Shown here in pieces: positions 33,614-42,720 of a stretch of DNA of 64,000 nucleotides (positions within the stretch are counted from its first letter, which is position 1; each line of letters begins with the position of its first letter). Source of the stretch: an uncultured Clostridia bacterium. Lineage in GTDB: Bacteria > Bacillota > Clostridia > Oscillospirales > Acutalibacteraceae. The notes beneath the pieces are model-generated. The model saw nothing but the letters and a program-made list of their open reading frames with translations, searched no databases and had not been told where the DNA came from. Location of the stretch: assembly GCA_947589575.1 (NCBI GenBank), contig CANQBM010000005.1, positions 1 through 64,000 on the forward strand, given 5' to 3'. The position numbers and the translations under genes were made by a program.

Positions 33614-34657
33614 ATGAACAAGTTATTCAAAAAGGTAACGGCAATCGCTCTTTCGGGTGTACTCATCGCATCCGCATTTGCGGGCTGTTCATCAGGAAAC
33701 GCAGCAAAAGACGACAGTACTTCAGGCAATACCGATACCGCTAAAACATCATTCAAGGTTGGTATCTGCCAGCTTGTACAGCATGACGCACTTGATGCGG
33801 CAACAAAGGGATTTCAGGATAAACTCACTGAACTTGCCAAGGAAAAGGGTATAACAATTGAGTATGATTATCAGAACGCTTCAAACGACGTTCCCGCCTG
33901 CACAACAATCGCTAATCAGTTTGTTTCTGACGGTGTAGATCTTATTATGGCAAACGCTACGCCTGCCCTTCAGGCTTGCGCGACAGCAACAGCATCATCA
34001 AAAATTCCTGTAGTTGCTACTTCAGTTACAGATTTCGGCGTTGCGCTTGATATTGATATGGGTTCTACAGACGCTACGGGAATTAATGTTACAGGAACAA
34101 ACGACCTCGCTCCTCTCGCAACACAGGCACAGCAGATTCTTGATTTGTTCCCCGATACTAAGGTTGTAGGCTGCATCTACTGCTCGGCAGAGGCTAACTC
34201 ACAGTTCCAGGTTGACGGAGTTAAGGAAGCGCTTGACGCAAAGGGTATTAAATGCAACTTCTACTCATTCTCCGACTCAAACGATATTCAGGCGGTAGCT
34301 ACAAAGGCAGCTCAGGAATCGGATGTTATTTATATTCCTACAGACAATACAGCAGCTTCAAACGGCAACATTATCTCCACGGTATGCGAGGAAGCTAAAA
34401 CTCCTATTATCGCCGGTGAAGAGGGCATTTTTAATAACACAAACGCTGTTGCGACACTTTCAATCTCCTTCTATGAAATCGGTCAGAAGGCAGGCGAAAT
34501 GGCATTTGATATTCTCGCAAACGGCTCAGACCCTGCAACAATGAATGTTTGGCAGACAAGTAATCTCACATATTATTATAACGAAGAAAAAGCTAAGGAA
34601 TATAATGTAAAAATCCCTGACGGCTATAAAGCATATAAAGCCGAAGTTTCTAAATAA
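33614..34657 (+). CDS. ABC transporter substrate-binding lipoprotein (TrpX-like)
   Basis: A 347-residue lipoprotein with signal peptide and lipobox FAGC (Cys25). The binding domain belongs to the ABC_sub_bind (TrpX/YtfQ-fold) family: VGICQLVQHDALDAATKGF, QNASNDVPACTTIANQFVSDGVDLIMANATPALQA, PVVATSVTDF and YIPTDNTAASN. Members import tryptophan or related aromatic amino acids, but others take different small molecules. GAAAGGG precedes the ATG. A hairpin separates it from the permease gene, which usually makes the binding protein most abundant. Confidence 0.9.
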   Translation: MNKLFKKVTAIALSGVLIASAFAGCSSGNAAKDDSTSGNTDTAKTSFKVGICQLVQHDALDAATKGFQDKLTELAKEKGITIEYDYQNASNDVPACTTIANQFVSDGVDLIMANATPALQACATATASSKIPVVATSVTDFGVALDIDMGSTDATGINVTGTNDLAPLATQAQQILDLFPDTKVVGCIYCSAEANSQFQVDGVKEALDAKGIKCNFYSFSDSNDIQAVATKAAQESDVIYIPTDNTAASNGNIISTVCEEAKTPIIAGEEGIFNNTNAVATLSISFYEIGQKAGEMAFDILANGSDPATMNVWQTSNLTYYYNEEKAKEYNVKIPDGYKAYKAEVSK

Positions 34658-34709
34658 TTATTGACTATCAAATAATTATATTTTATAATATTAAATAGCT
34701 TAAATTTTA

Positions 34710-34746
34710 AAGAGCAATAAGGTAATACTTATTGCTCTTACTTTTA
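34710..34746 (+). terminator. Intercistronic hairpin between binding protein and permease
   Basis: AAGAGCAATAAG / CTTATTGCTCTT around six bases, followed by ACTTTT. The T-run is short, so it probably attenuates rather than ends transcription, or stabilises the upstream message. Confidence 0.65.
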
Positions 34747-34763
34747 GAAAAGAGGTTCATTCT

Positions 34764-35669
34764 ATGAGCGCATTTATTAATGCCATACCCGGCGCAATAG
34801 GTCTCGGACTTATTTGGGGTATTATGGCAATAGGTGTTTACATAACCTTCCGTGTGCTTGACTTCGCGGATTTAACGGTTGATGGCACTCTTTCAACAGG
34901 CGGCGCGGTTCTCGTTATGTCAATGATGTCAGGTGTAAATGTTTATGTTGCCTTAATACTCGCATTTTTAGCAGGCTGTATAGCGGGATTTATAACCGGA
35001 ATTTTAAATACCGCTTTTGGAATACCTCCGATATTAGCAGGTATTTTAACTCAGTTGGCGCTTTATTCAATAAATCTGAGAATACTCGGTAAATCAAATC
35101 AGGCGCTCTCGGTACATAAATATAATGTTATCGCAAGTATGACTAATGTTACAAAGGCGCTTATTGCGGTTGCAATTATTGCTGTGGCTATTATCGCGGT
35201 TCTTTACTGGTTCTTTGATACAGAAATCGGTCATTCAATCCGCGCGACAGGCTCTAATCAGAATATGGCAAGGGCAAACGGAATTAATATCGGCACGGCA
35301 AAAATTATTGCCCTTATTCTTTCAAACGGTCTTGTAGCCCTTGCAGGCGGACTTCTTGCGCAGTATCAGGGCTTTGCCGATGTTAATATGGGCAGAGGCG
35401 CAATCGTTGTCGGTCTCGCCGCTGTTATTATCGGTGAAGTGGTTTTCGGCAAAATTTTCAAGAATTTCGCTCTTAAATTACTCAGCGTTCTGTTCGGTGG
35501 AATAATATATTATATTGTAATGCAGTTTGTAATCAGCCTTGGTCTGAATACAGATGATTTAAAACTTTTAACCGCTGTAATTGTTGCAGTTTTCCTCGGT
35601 ATCCCATACCTGAAAAGCAGATACGCACAGACACACGTTAAGACAAAGGAGGTCAAGGATAATGCTTGA
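34764..35669 (+). CDS. ABC transporter permease (TrpY-like)
   Basis: A 301-residue permease of the branched-chain/ribose type (BPD_transp_2) with eight or nine helices. It begins INAIPGAIGLGLIWGIMAIGVYITFRVLDFADLTVDG, typical of TrpX-associated permeases, and carries the coupling-loop region TGSNQNMARANGINIG. AGAGG precedes the ATG. The last codons overlap the ATPase start by eight bases. Confidence 0.92.
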   Translation: MSAFINAIPGAIGLGLIWGIMAIGVYITFRVLDFADLTVDGTLSTGGAVLVMSMMSGVNVYVALILAFLAGCIAGFITGILNTAFGIPPILAGILTQLALYSINLRILGKSNQALSVHKYNVIASMTNVTKALIAVAIIAVAIIAVLYWFFDTEIGHSIRATGSNQNMARANGINIGTAKIIALILSNGLVALAGGLLAQYQGFADVNMGRGAIVVGLAAVIIGEVVFGKIFKNFALKLLSVLFGGIIYYIVMQFVISLGLNTDDLKLLTAVIVAVFLGIPYLKSRYAQTHVKTKEVKDNA

Positions 35670-36471
35670 AATCAAGAATGTTCACAAGACCTTTAACCCG
35701 GGAACAATTAATGAAAAGAAAGCGCTTAAAGGCATTGACCTTGTTCTTAACGAAGGCGATTTTGTAACTGTTATAGGCGGCAACGGCGCGGGTAAATCAA
35801 CCATCCTTAATATGATTGCCGGAGTATATCCTGTTGACTGCGGAACAATCAAAATAGACGGAAACGATGTAACGAGACTGCCTGAACATAAAAGGGCAAA
35901 ATATATCGGAAGAGTCTTTCAGGACCCTATGAACGGTACTGCGGCAGATATGCAGATTGACGAAAACCTTGCGCTTGCGTCAAGACGCGGACAGAAAAGG
36001 GGGCTTAAATTCGGCGTCAGCCGAAAGGAAAGAGCAGAATACGTTAAAATTCTTGAAGACCTTGATCTCGGTCTTGAAAGCAGACTTACATCAAAGGTAG
36101 GACTCCTTTCAGGCGGTCAGAGGCAGGCGGTAACATTACTTATGGCAACACTTAAAAAGCCGAAACTTCTGCTTCTTGACGAGCACACAGCAGCCCTTGA
36201 CCCGAAAACCGCAAAAAAGGTTCTGGAGCTTACCGAGAAAATCGTCGCGAGAGATAATCTCACAACAATTATGATTACTCATAATATGAAAGACGCTATT
36301 GCAATCGGCAACCGCCTTATTATGATGAATGACGGAAAGATTATCTATGACGTTTCCGGTGAGGAAAAGAAAAACTTAACAACAAAAGACCTACTTGATA
36401 AGTTTAAAATTACATCGGGCGAAGAATTTGATAACGACAGAATTCTCCTCTCAACCGAAGCGGACGAATAA
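35662..36471 (+). CDS. ABC transporter ATP-binding protein (TrpZ-like)
   Basis: A 269-residue ATPase. Walker A GGNGAGKST, the signature LSGGQRQAVTLLMATL, Walker B LLLLDEHTAALD (Asp-Glu-His rather than Asp-Glu-Pro, as usual for this subgroup) and the switch His in MITHNMKD. AAGGAGG lies inside the permease 3' end. It energises import of the ligand bound by the lipoprotein. Last gene of the transporter operon. Confidence 0.94.
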   Translation: MLEIKNVHKTFNPGTINEKKALKGIDLVLNEGDFVTVIGGNGAGKSTILNMIAGVYPVDCGTIKIDGNDVTRLPEHKRAKYIGRVFQDPMNGTAADMQIDENLALASRRGQKRGLKFGVSRKERAEYVKILEDLDLGLESRLTSKVGLLSGGQRQAVTLLMATLKKPKLLLLDEHTAALDPKTAKKVLELTEKIVARDNLTTIMITHNMKDAIAIGNRLIMMNDGKIIYDVSGEEKKNLTTKDLLDKFKITSGEEFDNDRILLSTEADE

Positions 36472-36485
36472 AAAAAACACTAAAT

Positions 36486-36530
36486 AAAAAAGGTTTGATT
36501 TCCGATTAAGAAAATCAAACCTTTTTTATT
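36486..36530. terminator. Bidirectional terminator
   Basis: AAAAAAGGTTTGATTT and complement, with A- and T-runs. It ends both the ABC operon (plus) and the two-component operon (minus). Confidence 0.88.
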
Positions 36531-37217
36531 TTACTTAAATCTGTAACCCCTGCCCCATACTGTTTTTATATAGTCTGTGTTCGGATCAGCTTCCTTAAGC
36601 TTATCACGAAGGCGGTTAATATGCACGGTCAGGGTGGATGTATCTCCAAGCGAATCATACCCCCATACCTTCTCAAACAATTCGTTTTTACCGAACACCG
36701 TATCGGGATTTGACGCCATATGATACAAAACCTCAAACTCCTTTTTTGTCAGATTAATTTTAATATTGTTAAGGCTCACATCGCCTGATTCCTTATTTAG
36801 ACTCATACCGTCAATCTTAATAGTAGAATCGCTTTGGGGCTGTGAATTTGTAAGTCGCTGATACCTGCTGATATGCGCTTTAACACGCGCTACAAGCTCA
36901 CCCGGTGAAAACGGCTTTACAATATAATCATCCGCTCCGAATCCGAGCCCGTTAATTTTATCAAGATCCTCTTTTTTCGCACTTACAAGTAAAATGGGAA
37001 TATCCTTTACAGCCCTTATCGCTTTGCACACCTTAAAGCCGTCAACTCCGGGAAGCATTATATCAAGCAGTACAAGTGAAAAATCGCCTTTATACGCTTT
37101 TTCAATACCTGTTTTACCGTCAAGCGCAAAATCCGTTTCAAAGCCGTTTGCCTCAAGATAATCACGCTCAAGCTGGAGAATATTATTGTCATCTTCAATT
37201 ATCAGAATTTTGCTCAT
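36531..37217 (-). CDS. OmpR/PhoB-family response regulator
   Basis: A 228-residue regulator. The receiver domain has acidic residues in IIEDD, the phospho-Asp in LLDIMLPG (about residue 52), Thr/Ser in LLVSAKK and Lys in VKPFSPGE. The C-terminal winged helix has NLTKKEFEVLYHMASN and DTSTLTVHINRLRDKL ... VWGRGYRF. It is co-transcribed with the histidine kinase, whose stop lies 14 bases upstream. Target genes are unknown; the adjacent convergent ABC operon could be one. Confidence 0.95.
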   Translation of the reverse strand: MSKILIIEDDNNILQLERDYLEANGFETDFALDGKTGIEKAYKGDFSLVLLDIMLPGVDGFKVCKAIRAVKDIPILLVSAKKEDLDKINGLGFGADDYIVKPFSPGELVARVKAHISRYQRLTNSQPQSDSTIKIDGMSLNKESGDVSLNNIKINLTKKEFEVLYHMASNPDTVFGKNELFEKVWGYDSLGDTSTLTVHINRLRDKLKEADPNTDYIKTVWGRGYRFK

Positions 37218-37231
37218 ATCAGTTTACTCCA

Positions 37232-38758
37232 TCAAATAATTTTATATTCCGACTTGGGAAGAGAAATAAATATTGAAAGGCCCTCCCCCTCTTCACTTCT
37301 CGCCCAGATTGAGCCTGAATGAAGTTCAACGATCTGCTTGCAGACCGAAAGCCCCAGACCGGAGCCTTCAAAAACACGTGTTCTCGCGGGGTCCGCGCGG
37401 TACATTGTATCAAAGATTTTTGACAGACTTTCCTTGTCAACGCCTATTCCGTTATCTGAAATTTCAATAATAACAGAACGCTCATATTCATCAATAACAA
37501 TACTGACTTTTCCATCTGTATCTTCTTTTTTGTACTTAATACTGTTTGAAATAATATTTCTGATTACACGTGAAAATCTGTCAACATCAATGCAGATTAC
37601 AGTATCGTCCGAACACTTGTTTTCATATTCAAAGCTAAATCCCGCATCATCTAAAATCCGCTTTATTTCCTCTGCGCCGTCGCCGAAAAATTCTTTTACG
37701 CTGACGTCTGTTTTGTTAAGTTCATATCCGCTTAACTCAAGCCTTGAAATTGTAAGCAAATCGTCAAGAATTTTTTGAGTATCGTTGATTGAATCACAAA
37801 TGGTTTTTATATAATGCTCCTGTTTTTCGGGTGTGTCGGCAATACCGTCAGCGAGTCCCTGCGCATATCCCTTAACCGACGTCAGCGGTGTACGCAAATC
37901 GTGGGCAATTCCCGCCACTAAAATTTTACGCTCCTCCTCCGCTTTGTTCTGCTTTTCTAAAGACTCTTTGAGTCTTTTCCTCATTTCATTAAAGCTATCA
38001 ACCGTCTGCCCAAGCTCATTTGTTGATTTGTAATCGATTTCATAATCAAGATTACCCCTTGAAATTTCATCGGCTCCCCTGGAAATTTTTTTAATCGGTT
38101 TAACAATAGTTTGTGTTGTTATAAATGAAATTACTGTTATTGCGATAACAAAAAGCAAAACAATTATCAGAACAATCAAGCCCGTTCTCCCCAAAAGCAA
38201 ACTTGTAAACCTTTGAGCGCTCAGCCTTTGTGATGCGTCATTTACAATGTAATCATCGTTTACAATAACAATTTTGTAATAAGGCGAGCTGTCATTTTTC
38301 TGCGCGTGGCTGACGATTAAAAGTCCGTCGCTGCCGAAATAATTTAGATTTTTCTTACCGCTTATATCGACAAGCTTCTCCGCTTTTGCGAGAATATCAC
38401 CGCCGTCTTTTGTAGAATAGAACACCTCGCCGTCACGCTCAATATAGATAAGCGAATTAAATTTCTCAAGCGGAGAAACAAAATCGCTCAGATTTTTCAG
38501 CTTTTGACTGTCGTCATTATTCTCTGTCAGCTCATTGGTTATACCTGACATCGTCTGCGACCACTGAAGCTGATTGATTGCGCTGTAAGAATTTGTAGTT
38601 ACGGATGCAAAATTAAAATATGATGAAATTGTATTTATAAATACTGTTGAAAAAGACGCAATAATTATAAGAGGAATAATGATTGCAAGTACAGATGTCA
38701 GAACAATCCTTGTATTTATTCTCAGATTTTTTGAACTTCTCTTTTTCTTTTTTTTCAT
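37232..38758 (-). CDS. Sensor histidine kinase
   Basis: A 508-residue membrane kinase. It has a Lys/Arg-rich N terminus, a first helix at about 20-45, an extracytoplasmic sensor region of about 150 residues, a second helix (about 205-228), a HAMP domain (IVKPIKKISRGADEI), the HisKA H-box GIAHDLRTPLTSVKGYA and HATPase motifs NIISNSIKY, ISDNGIGVD and GSGLGLSVCK. AAGGAT precedes the ATG at 38758; a frame from 38788 has no such site. First gene of the two-component operon. The sensed signal is unknown. Confidence 0.93.
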   Translation of the reverse strand: MKKKKKRSSKNLRINTRIVLTSVLAIIIPLIIIASFSTVFINTISSYFNFASVTTNSYSAINQLQWSQTMSGITNELTENNDDSQKLKNLSDFVSPLEKFNSLIYIERDGEVFYSTKDGGDILAKAEKLVDISGKKNLNYFGSDGLLIVSHAQKNDSSPYYKIVIVNDDYIVNDASQRLSAQRFTSLLLGRTGLIVLIIVLLFVIAITVISFITTQTIVKPIKKISRGADEISRGNLDYEIDYKSTNELGQTVDSFNEMRKRLKESLEKQNKAEEERKILVAGIAHDLRTPLTSVKGYAQGLADGIADTPEKQEHYIKTICDSINDTQKILDDLLTISRLELSGYELNKTDVSVKEFFGDGAEEIKRILDDAGFSFEYENKCSDDTVICIDVDRFSRVIRNIISNSIKYKKEDTDGKVSIVIDEYERSVIIEISDNGIGVDKESLSKIFDTMYRADPARTRVFEGSGLGLSVCKQIVELHSGSIWARSEEGEGLSIFISLPKSEYKII

Positions 38759-39041
38759 ACTTATAATCCTTTTTAAGTCTGTAACCAACTGTCAACTGTT
38801 TTTATATAATATCACCTTTTTATTAAATATTCAATCACATAGCCGTTATTGTAGACAAAAAGCGACAAATAATATAAAATATCCGCTTAATTATAATGTA
38901 TTAACCGATTTTATTTCATAAGCATATAACAGAAATAAATTTAAAATTTCTGCTTTTAATAGAAAAAATGTATTAAATATGACGGTTAAAACAAATCTTT
39001 AATAATTTGATTAACCGTAAAATACGAATTTATATACATAT
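38759..39041. other. AT-rich intergenic stretch without a gene
   Basis: No frame with a ribosome site and plausible composition is visible on either strand. It presumably contains the histidine kinase promoter. Nothing else is supported. Confidence 0.5.
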
Positions 39042-39081
39042 AAAAAATCCCGAACGATATTATCTCAACTACTGTTCGGGA
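39042..39081 (-). terminator. Terminator after the mmcQ-like gene
   Basis: Minus strand: TCCCGAAC / GTTCGGGA around an 18-base loop, followed by TTTTTTA. It ends the six-gene operon at 39.1-42.3 kb. Confidence 0.8.
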
Positions 39082-39121
39082 CTGCTTTTATAATTTCATT
39101 TTTAATTTTATAAAGGTCATA

Positions 39122-39550
39122 TCATTTACCTGCTGTCAGCTCATAACTTAAATCAATAAGATAAGTTATGTCTTCCTTCGCAACAGAGCCGTCAAGTAAA
39201 ACACTAATCCAACTTGACTTGTTCATATGATAAGCCGGAATATAACCCTTCCTGCCGAGAAGCGAGCCGATTAAAACCTTGTCGCATTTTACATCAAGAA
39301 TATCCACCATGCCGGTGCCGTCAACTTTGAACTTGTTTCTTTCAACATTCATTATTACGGCATACCACTTTGAATTATCCTTATTCCTTAATACGGCATA
39401 ACCGGGATATTTGGGCCAAAGATATTCCGGCTCACTTGAATATTTTTTATTAACGTAATCAAATATATATTTTCTTAAATCTTTCTTGCCAATAGATTTC
39501 TTATTCTTAACTTTATCCCGCAATTTTTCTTCCATACTATTTAAAATCAT
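39122..39550 (-). CDS. MmcQ/YjbR family protein
   Basis: A 142-residue YjbR-fold protein (MmcQ/YjbR, DUF419 type): YPGYAVLRNKDNSKWYAVIMNV, DGTGMVDILDVKCD, YIPAYHMNKSSWISVLLDG and TYLIDLSYELT. Members bind DNA weakly or are of unknown function. The ATG at 39550 overlaps the TGA of the upstream DUF3795 frame (ATGA), supporting this start even though no strong ribosome site is present. It is the last gene of a tight operon. Confidence 0.87.
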   Translation of the reverse strand: MILNSMEEKLRDKVKNKKSIGKKDLRKYIFDYVNKKYSSEPEYLWPKYPGYAVLRNKDNSKWYAVIMNVERNKFKVDGTGMVDILDVKCDKVLIGSLLGRKGYIPAYHMNKSSWISVLLDGSVAKEDITYLIDLSYELTAGK

Positions 39551-39934
39551 TTTATATTTTTTCCACTTTCAAATATTTCTAAAACCTTATCAACATCATT
39601 AATATCTTTAAATTCCTTTGGGTATTTATATCCTTTATTAATCAATTCTAAAATAGTTTTCGTGTATTTCTCAATGCCATATTTTTTATGTATATAGAGT
39701 ATGCCTTCGCATCATTTTCACCAGAATTGAAAAAGCCAATATTGCAATCAGTTACTTTATCGCATTGCCAACAGCCATTAATATTCTTGCTTTGACAACA
39801 AACAACATTAGGACATTTTTTATCATCAAATAAATTTGCATAGGAATCACTTGGATTTTTACTTTTGCAACCATCACATTCCATAAAAAACAGTATTCAC
39901 AATGATTTCCGCAATAGCCTATTTCTCTACCCAT
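39547..39934 (-). pseudogene. DUF3795-like Cys-rich protein with two frameshifts
   Basis: The start MGREIGYCGNHCEYCF (GGGGAA upstream) breaks at a run of six T, where one extra T would continue into FMECDGCKSKNPSDSYANLF. That frame holds CPNVVCCQSKNINGCWQCDKV and breaks again at a run of six A after AYSIYIK. One extra A would continue KYGIEKYTKTILELINKGYK to a TGA overlapping the next gene's ATG. Restored, it is a typical DUF3795 protein of about 130 residues with a zinc-binding Cys pattern. Both lesions are one-base losses in homopolymers: decay, or sequencing slips. Confidence 0.7.
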
Positions 39935-39935
39935 A

Positions 39936-40466
39936 TTATAATTCCCCTACTATTTCAACAACCTCAATGTCACCGTCAACAAGCATTTCCATAATTGAAG
40001 AATCGTCAGAATCCTTATTCTCCCAATATTTTTCGGCAAGAATAAGATTTTCTTTTTCTGTTAATTTACCGTCAAAGCATTTTTCTGCATTGCCGTAAAA
40101 CACATTACCGTTGACCTTTAATTTTACAATCTGAAATGTCGGTCTGCCTAAACTGACAAAATAGTCAAACCATTTTTCCGCCTCTTTCAATGTTTTTGAT
40201 ACATAAAGACAAGCCATTCTTGACGGATAGTTTGGATATTTATTAGCCCTTACTTTTTCCAACGCAAGTTCTCTGAGTGCCACAGATGTGTGATGTTCAA
40301 GAGTAGTATTTTTGTATTTATCGGGATTTTTATAAATGTCATTCACAATGTCAAGTTTTTCATTTACTCTTTGCCAAACACCGTTATGATGATTTTCGTC
40401 AAAAACTATATGCTGACCTATGTGCATAGGCTTTTCCGTTACCACATGATAAGCAGACAATTTCAT
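39936..40466 (-). CDS. DUF2441 family protein
   Basis: A 176-residue protein opening AYHVVTEKPMHIGQHIVFDE and HHNGVWQRV, the DUF2441 signature, with RELALEKVRANKYPNYPSRMACLYVSKTL in two blocks and EKYWENKDSD near the C terminus. It resembles ADP-ribosyltransferase-fold proteins of unknown role. The start follows the end of the GNAT frame by one base and the stop precedes the DUF3795 start by one, so it is in the operon. Confidence 0.82.
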   Translation of the reverse strand: MKLSAYHVVTEKPMHIGQHIVFDENHHNGVWQRVNEKLDIVNDIYKNPDKYKNTTLEHHTSVALRELALEKVRANKYPNYPSRMACLYVSKTLKEAEKWFDYFVSLGRPTFQIVKLKVNGNVFYGNAEKCFDGKLTEKENLILAEKYWENKDSDDSSIMEMLVDGDIEVVEIVGEL

Positions 40467-40467
40467 T

Positions 40468-40874
40468 TTATAATTCCTTTGTAAAAATAATCTCTAAATC
40501 ATTGCTGAATGGGAAAAAACTGCCTGCATCCTGATAGCCAAGTTTTCTGTAAAAATGCTGTGCAAATTCATTAGCCTGTGATGAAGTCATTATCTTATTA
40601 TAACCTAATTTAACATTTCGTTTTCCCAAAACTTAACCATTTGCGTACCGTAGCCCTTGCCACGATACTCTTCGAGAAAATACAGCATATTCATAAAAGG
40701 AATTTCATCCCAAAATAAATTCCATCTCAACCAACCCGCAAATACACCATCAACAATCATAATAATTTCACGGTTACTTTTAATTGATTCTTCCCAAATA
40801 TTTTCCTTAATATGACTGTCCCTGCTCAAAAGCATTTCCTTATCTGCCATAGTCGCATATCTTATCTCAATCAT
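40468..40874 (-). pseudogene. GNAT acetyltransferase with a frameshift
   Basis: The frame from 40874 reads MIEIRYATMADKEMLL ... LYFLEEYRGKGYGTQMVKFW and stops after NEMLN at 40605. With one extra A in TTAAATTAGG the frame continues LKLGYNKIMTSSQANEF, then AQHFYRKLGYQDAG, to a TAA at 40468. This supplies the missing C-terminal strand and YRKLGY motif of a GNAT fold (about 136 residues). The acetyl-CoA loop EYRGKGYG is intact. The gene lies two bases after the DUF4037 stop. Confidence 0.72.
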
Positions 40875-40876
40875 AA

Positions 40877-41965
40877 TTAAACTCCATAAATTTTCTTTAT
40901 CTGCTCATAGTAAACTTTTTCGTCTGCAAAATCGGATAATCCGCCGAATTGGCTCATTGTTCCTATAAGCGGTATGTTTTCAAATACTGTACCTTTTAGT
41001 TTCTCAACGGTTGCGTCAACGAACTTATCTGCAAAGATAACCTTTATATCTCTGCGAAAATAAGATTCAACACTATACTCAACCTTGTCCGTGAGTCCGC
41101 TTGCATTATGCAAATCCGCAACAAGTGCCTGCGCTTCAACAAGGTTGTTTTCTCGTTCCGTCAAATCATTTGCTTTTAGAGCGGAATTGATTTTTTCCTT
41201 AATGTTTTCATCAATGTCTAATTTATTGAAAGCTGTTCCAAACCATTTACTGTATGGCGCGTATGTATCTTTATACAAGAAACACAATCTCATTAATCTT
41301 TCGGCAATTCTTGCGCAAATAATTTGTGAGCCAATTTCATCACCGACCTCACCGCAACGCTTAACAAAGGCTTGTTCAGATGCGATTATGTTCCATTGTG
41401 ACGCGATAAGATATAATTTAACCTCATCAGGATAAAACTTTATTTTATCTGTATGTTTTCTGATATTCAGCCTGTCCACAAACAACTTGCCAGATACCAA
41501 CGATAATAACCTATGCTCCGAAAACGCAAGCCAATCCATAGGTGATATATTATCTAAATCAGCAGTGCCGATTTCATCAATAAGAAATTCATTAAATGTC
41601 TGAATGAATATCAATGGATTAACTTTGCCATTGTTAATAAACTTCGGATGCTGAACACCGTTGTCATTCGGATCAGGATCAGTAAAATTTACACTGTAGC
41701 CCATATATTCATAAGGGAGATTTTCCGCAAACTTGTTGAATATTTCGTCTTTTTCATCTATATCTTTATCGCACAGGAACATATAGAAACGAGGTCCCCA
41801 CATATGGTCACGGGAAATCTTGTCATCATAGCCGAGAACGTCAGAACCGTAACCAATTAACCCTGCTGAATATTGAAGATTCGGAAAATATTTATCAATA
41901 ATAGGCTTTGCGCATTCATTAAAAAATTTCTCGCACAATTCCAACCCTTTTATAAATTTAGTCAT
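40877..41965 (-). CDS. DUF4037 nucleotidyltransferase-like protein
   Basis: A 362-residue protein with a nucleotidyltransferase-like N-terminal part: AGLIGYGSDVLGYDDKISRDH, then MWGPRFYMFL, which places the Gly-Ser and downstream acidic residues of the fold. The helical C-terminal half includes LDNISPMDWLAFSEHRLLSL. DUF4037 proteins occur widely in Clostridia beside small regulators; the transferred group is unknown. It overlaps the upstream 119-residue gene by eight bases and is two bases from the GNAT frame, so translation is coupled. Confidence 0.86.
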   Translation of the reverse strand: MTKFIKGLELCEKFFNECAKPIIDKYFPNLQYSAGLIGYGSDVLGYDDKISRDHMWGPRFYMFLCDKDIDEKDEIFNKFAENLPYEYMGYSVNFTDPDPNDNGVQHPKFINNGKVNPLIFIQTFNEFLIDEIGTADLDNISPMDWLAFSEHRLLSLVSGKLFVDRLNIRKHTDKIKFYPDEVKLYLIASQWNIIASEQAFVKRCGEVGDEIGSQIICARIAERLMRLCFLYKDTYAPYSKWFGTAFNKLDIDENIKEKINSALKANDLTERENNLVEAQALVADLHNASGLTDKVEYSVESYFRRDIKVIFADKFVDATVEKLKGTVFENIPLIGTMSQFGGLSDFADEKVYYEQIKKIYGV

Positions 41966-42317
41966 TTTTACCTCTGAATTTTAAAAACATTTCTTTATTG
42001 TCTATCAACCGCTTTGCCGCTGTACATGCAGAGCAATCGCAATATTTAACACCGTTTTCAATTAAACTTTCGTGATAGATACGCAGACGTTCAGCATTTT
42101 CGTTACCTAAAATCTTTTTACCATTTTTGGAAGAGAAAAATTTTATAACCTCTTCATTAGTCATAAGATCCTCCTCTGCCTCGGCAATCAACGCCTTTGC
42201 ATAATTGGATTCCTTATCTGTGTTGACAGATTTCAAATAATTTTCCGCCGCCGTTTTTAGTTCGGGGCAGGTTATATCGGCATATATAATTGCCTTAACC
42301 ATGTCTTCTTTTGTCAT
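41958..42317 (-). CDS. Small conserved protein with CxCxxC motif, partner of DUF4037
   Basis: A 119-residue, mostly helical acidic protein ending in a CDCSACTAAKRLIDNKE segment that could bind a metal. Such proteins often precede DUF4037 genes in Firmicutes and are annotated inconsistently. I do not assign a function. First gene of the six-gene operon: downstream genes overlap or abut it all the way to 39122. A hairpin lies just upstream of its start. Confidence 0.7.
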   Translation of the reverse strand: MTKEDMVKAIIYADITCPELKTAAENYLKSVNTDKESNYAKALIAEAEEDLMTNEEVIKFFSSKNGKKILGNENAERLRIYHESLIENGVKYCDCSACTAAKRLIDNKEMFLKFRGKND

Positions 42318-42361
42318 TAACGTTTCACCAACCTATCACCTTGCCGGCTATGTATACGAAA

Positions 42362-42405
42362 TAACCCCGCATAATAAACTGCGGGAGAAATTATGCGGGG
42401 AGTTA
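42362..42405 (-). terminator. Hairpin after the pqqD-like gene
   Basis: ACCCCGCATAAT and its complement around an 18-base loop. On the minus strand a weak TTATTT follows. Probable terminator of the PqqD-like gene. Confidence 0.6.
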
Positions 42406-42423
42406 TCTTGTTTTTATTACAAA

Positions 42424-42690
42424 TCACTCAACAATAAGGTTGTTATCTCTAAGCATTTTAACAAAGTTCAAAATATCTTTTCGTGCCGTTTCCTCATCAA
42501 CCTCATATTCATCAGTTACCATTTTTACGGCGTCATCAATCGTAATATCGTTGCAAAAACAATCCCAAAAAAATGCCCCGCTTTCATTAAGCGTAATCAT
42601 TCCGTTAAATTCCCTGACGGCTTTTCCCACAGGGACGACTATTTCTTCGCCTGCTATATTTCTTTTTGCAAATCCGTCTTTTATTTTCAT
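42424..42690 (-). CDS. PqqD family protein (stand-alone RiPP recognition element)
   Basis: An 88-residue PqqD-like protein: MKIKDGFAKRNIAGEEIVVPVG (strands 1-2), NGMITLNESGAFFWDCF (the conserved LN-x-(S/T)(G/A)-x-x-(L/F)W block) and a helical DAVKMVTDEYEVDEETARKDI with the closing LRDNNLIVE. PqqD domains bind leader peptides of ribosomally made peptides and present them to modifying enzymes. GAGG lies nine bases before the ATG at 42690. It has its own promoter. The nearest peptide gene is 180 bases upstream on the same strand (42.87 kb). No radical SAM or other maturase is in the window. Confidence 0.88.
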   Translation of the reverse strand: MKIKDGFAKRNIAGEEIVVPVGKAVREFNGMITLNESGAFFWDCFCNDITIDDAVKMVTDEYEVDEETARKDILNFVKMLRDNNLIVE

Positions 42691-42720
42691 TAGCATTAAC
42701 CTCACTGATTATTTATATAG

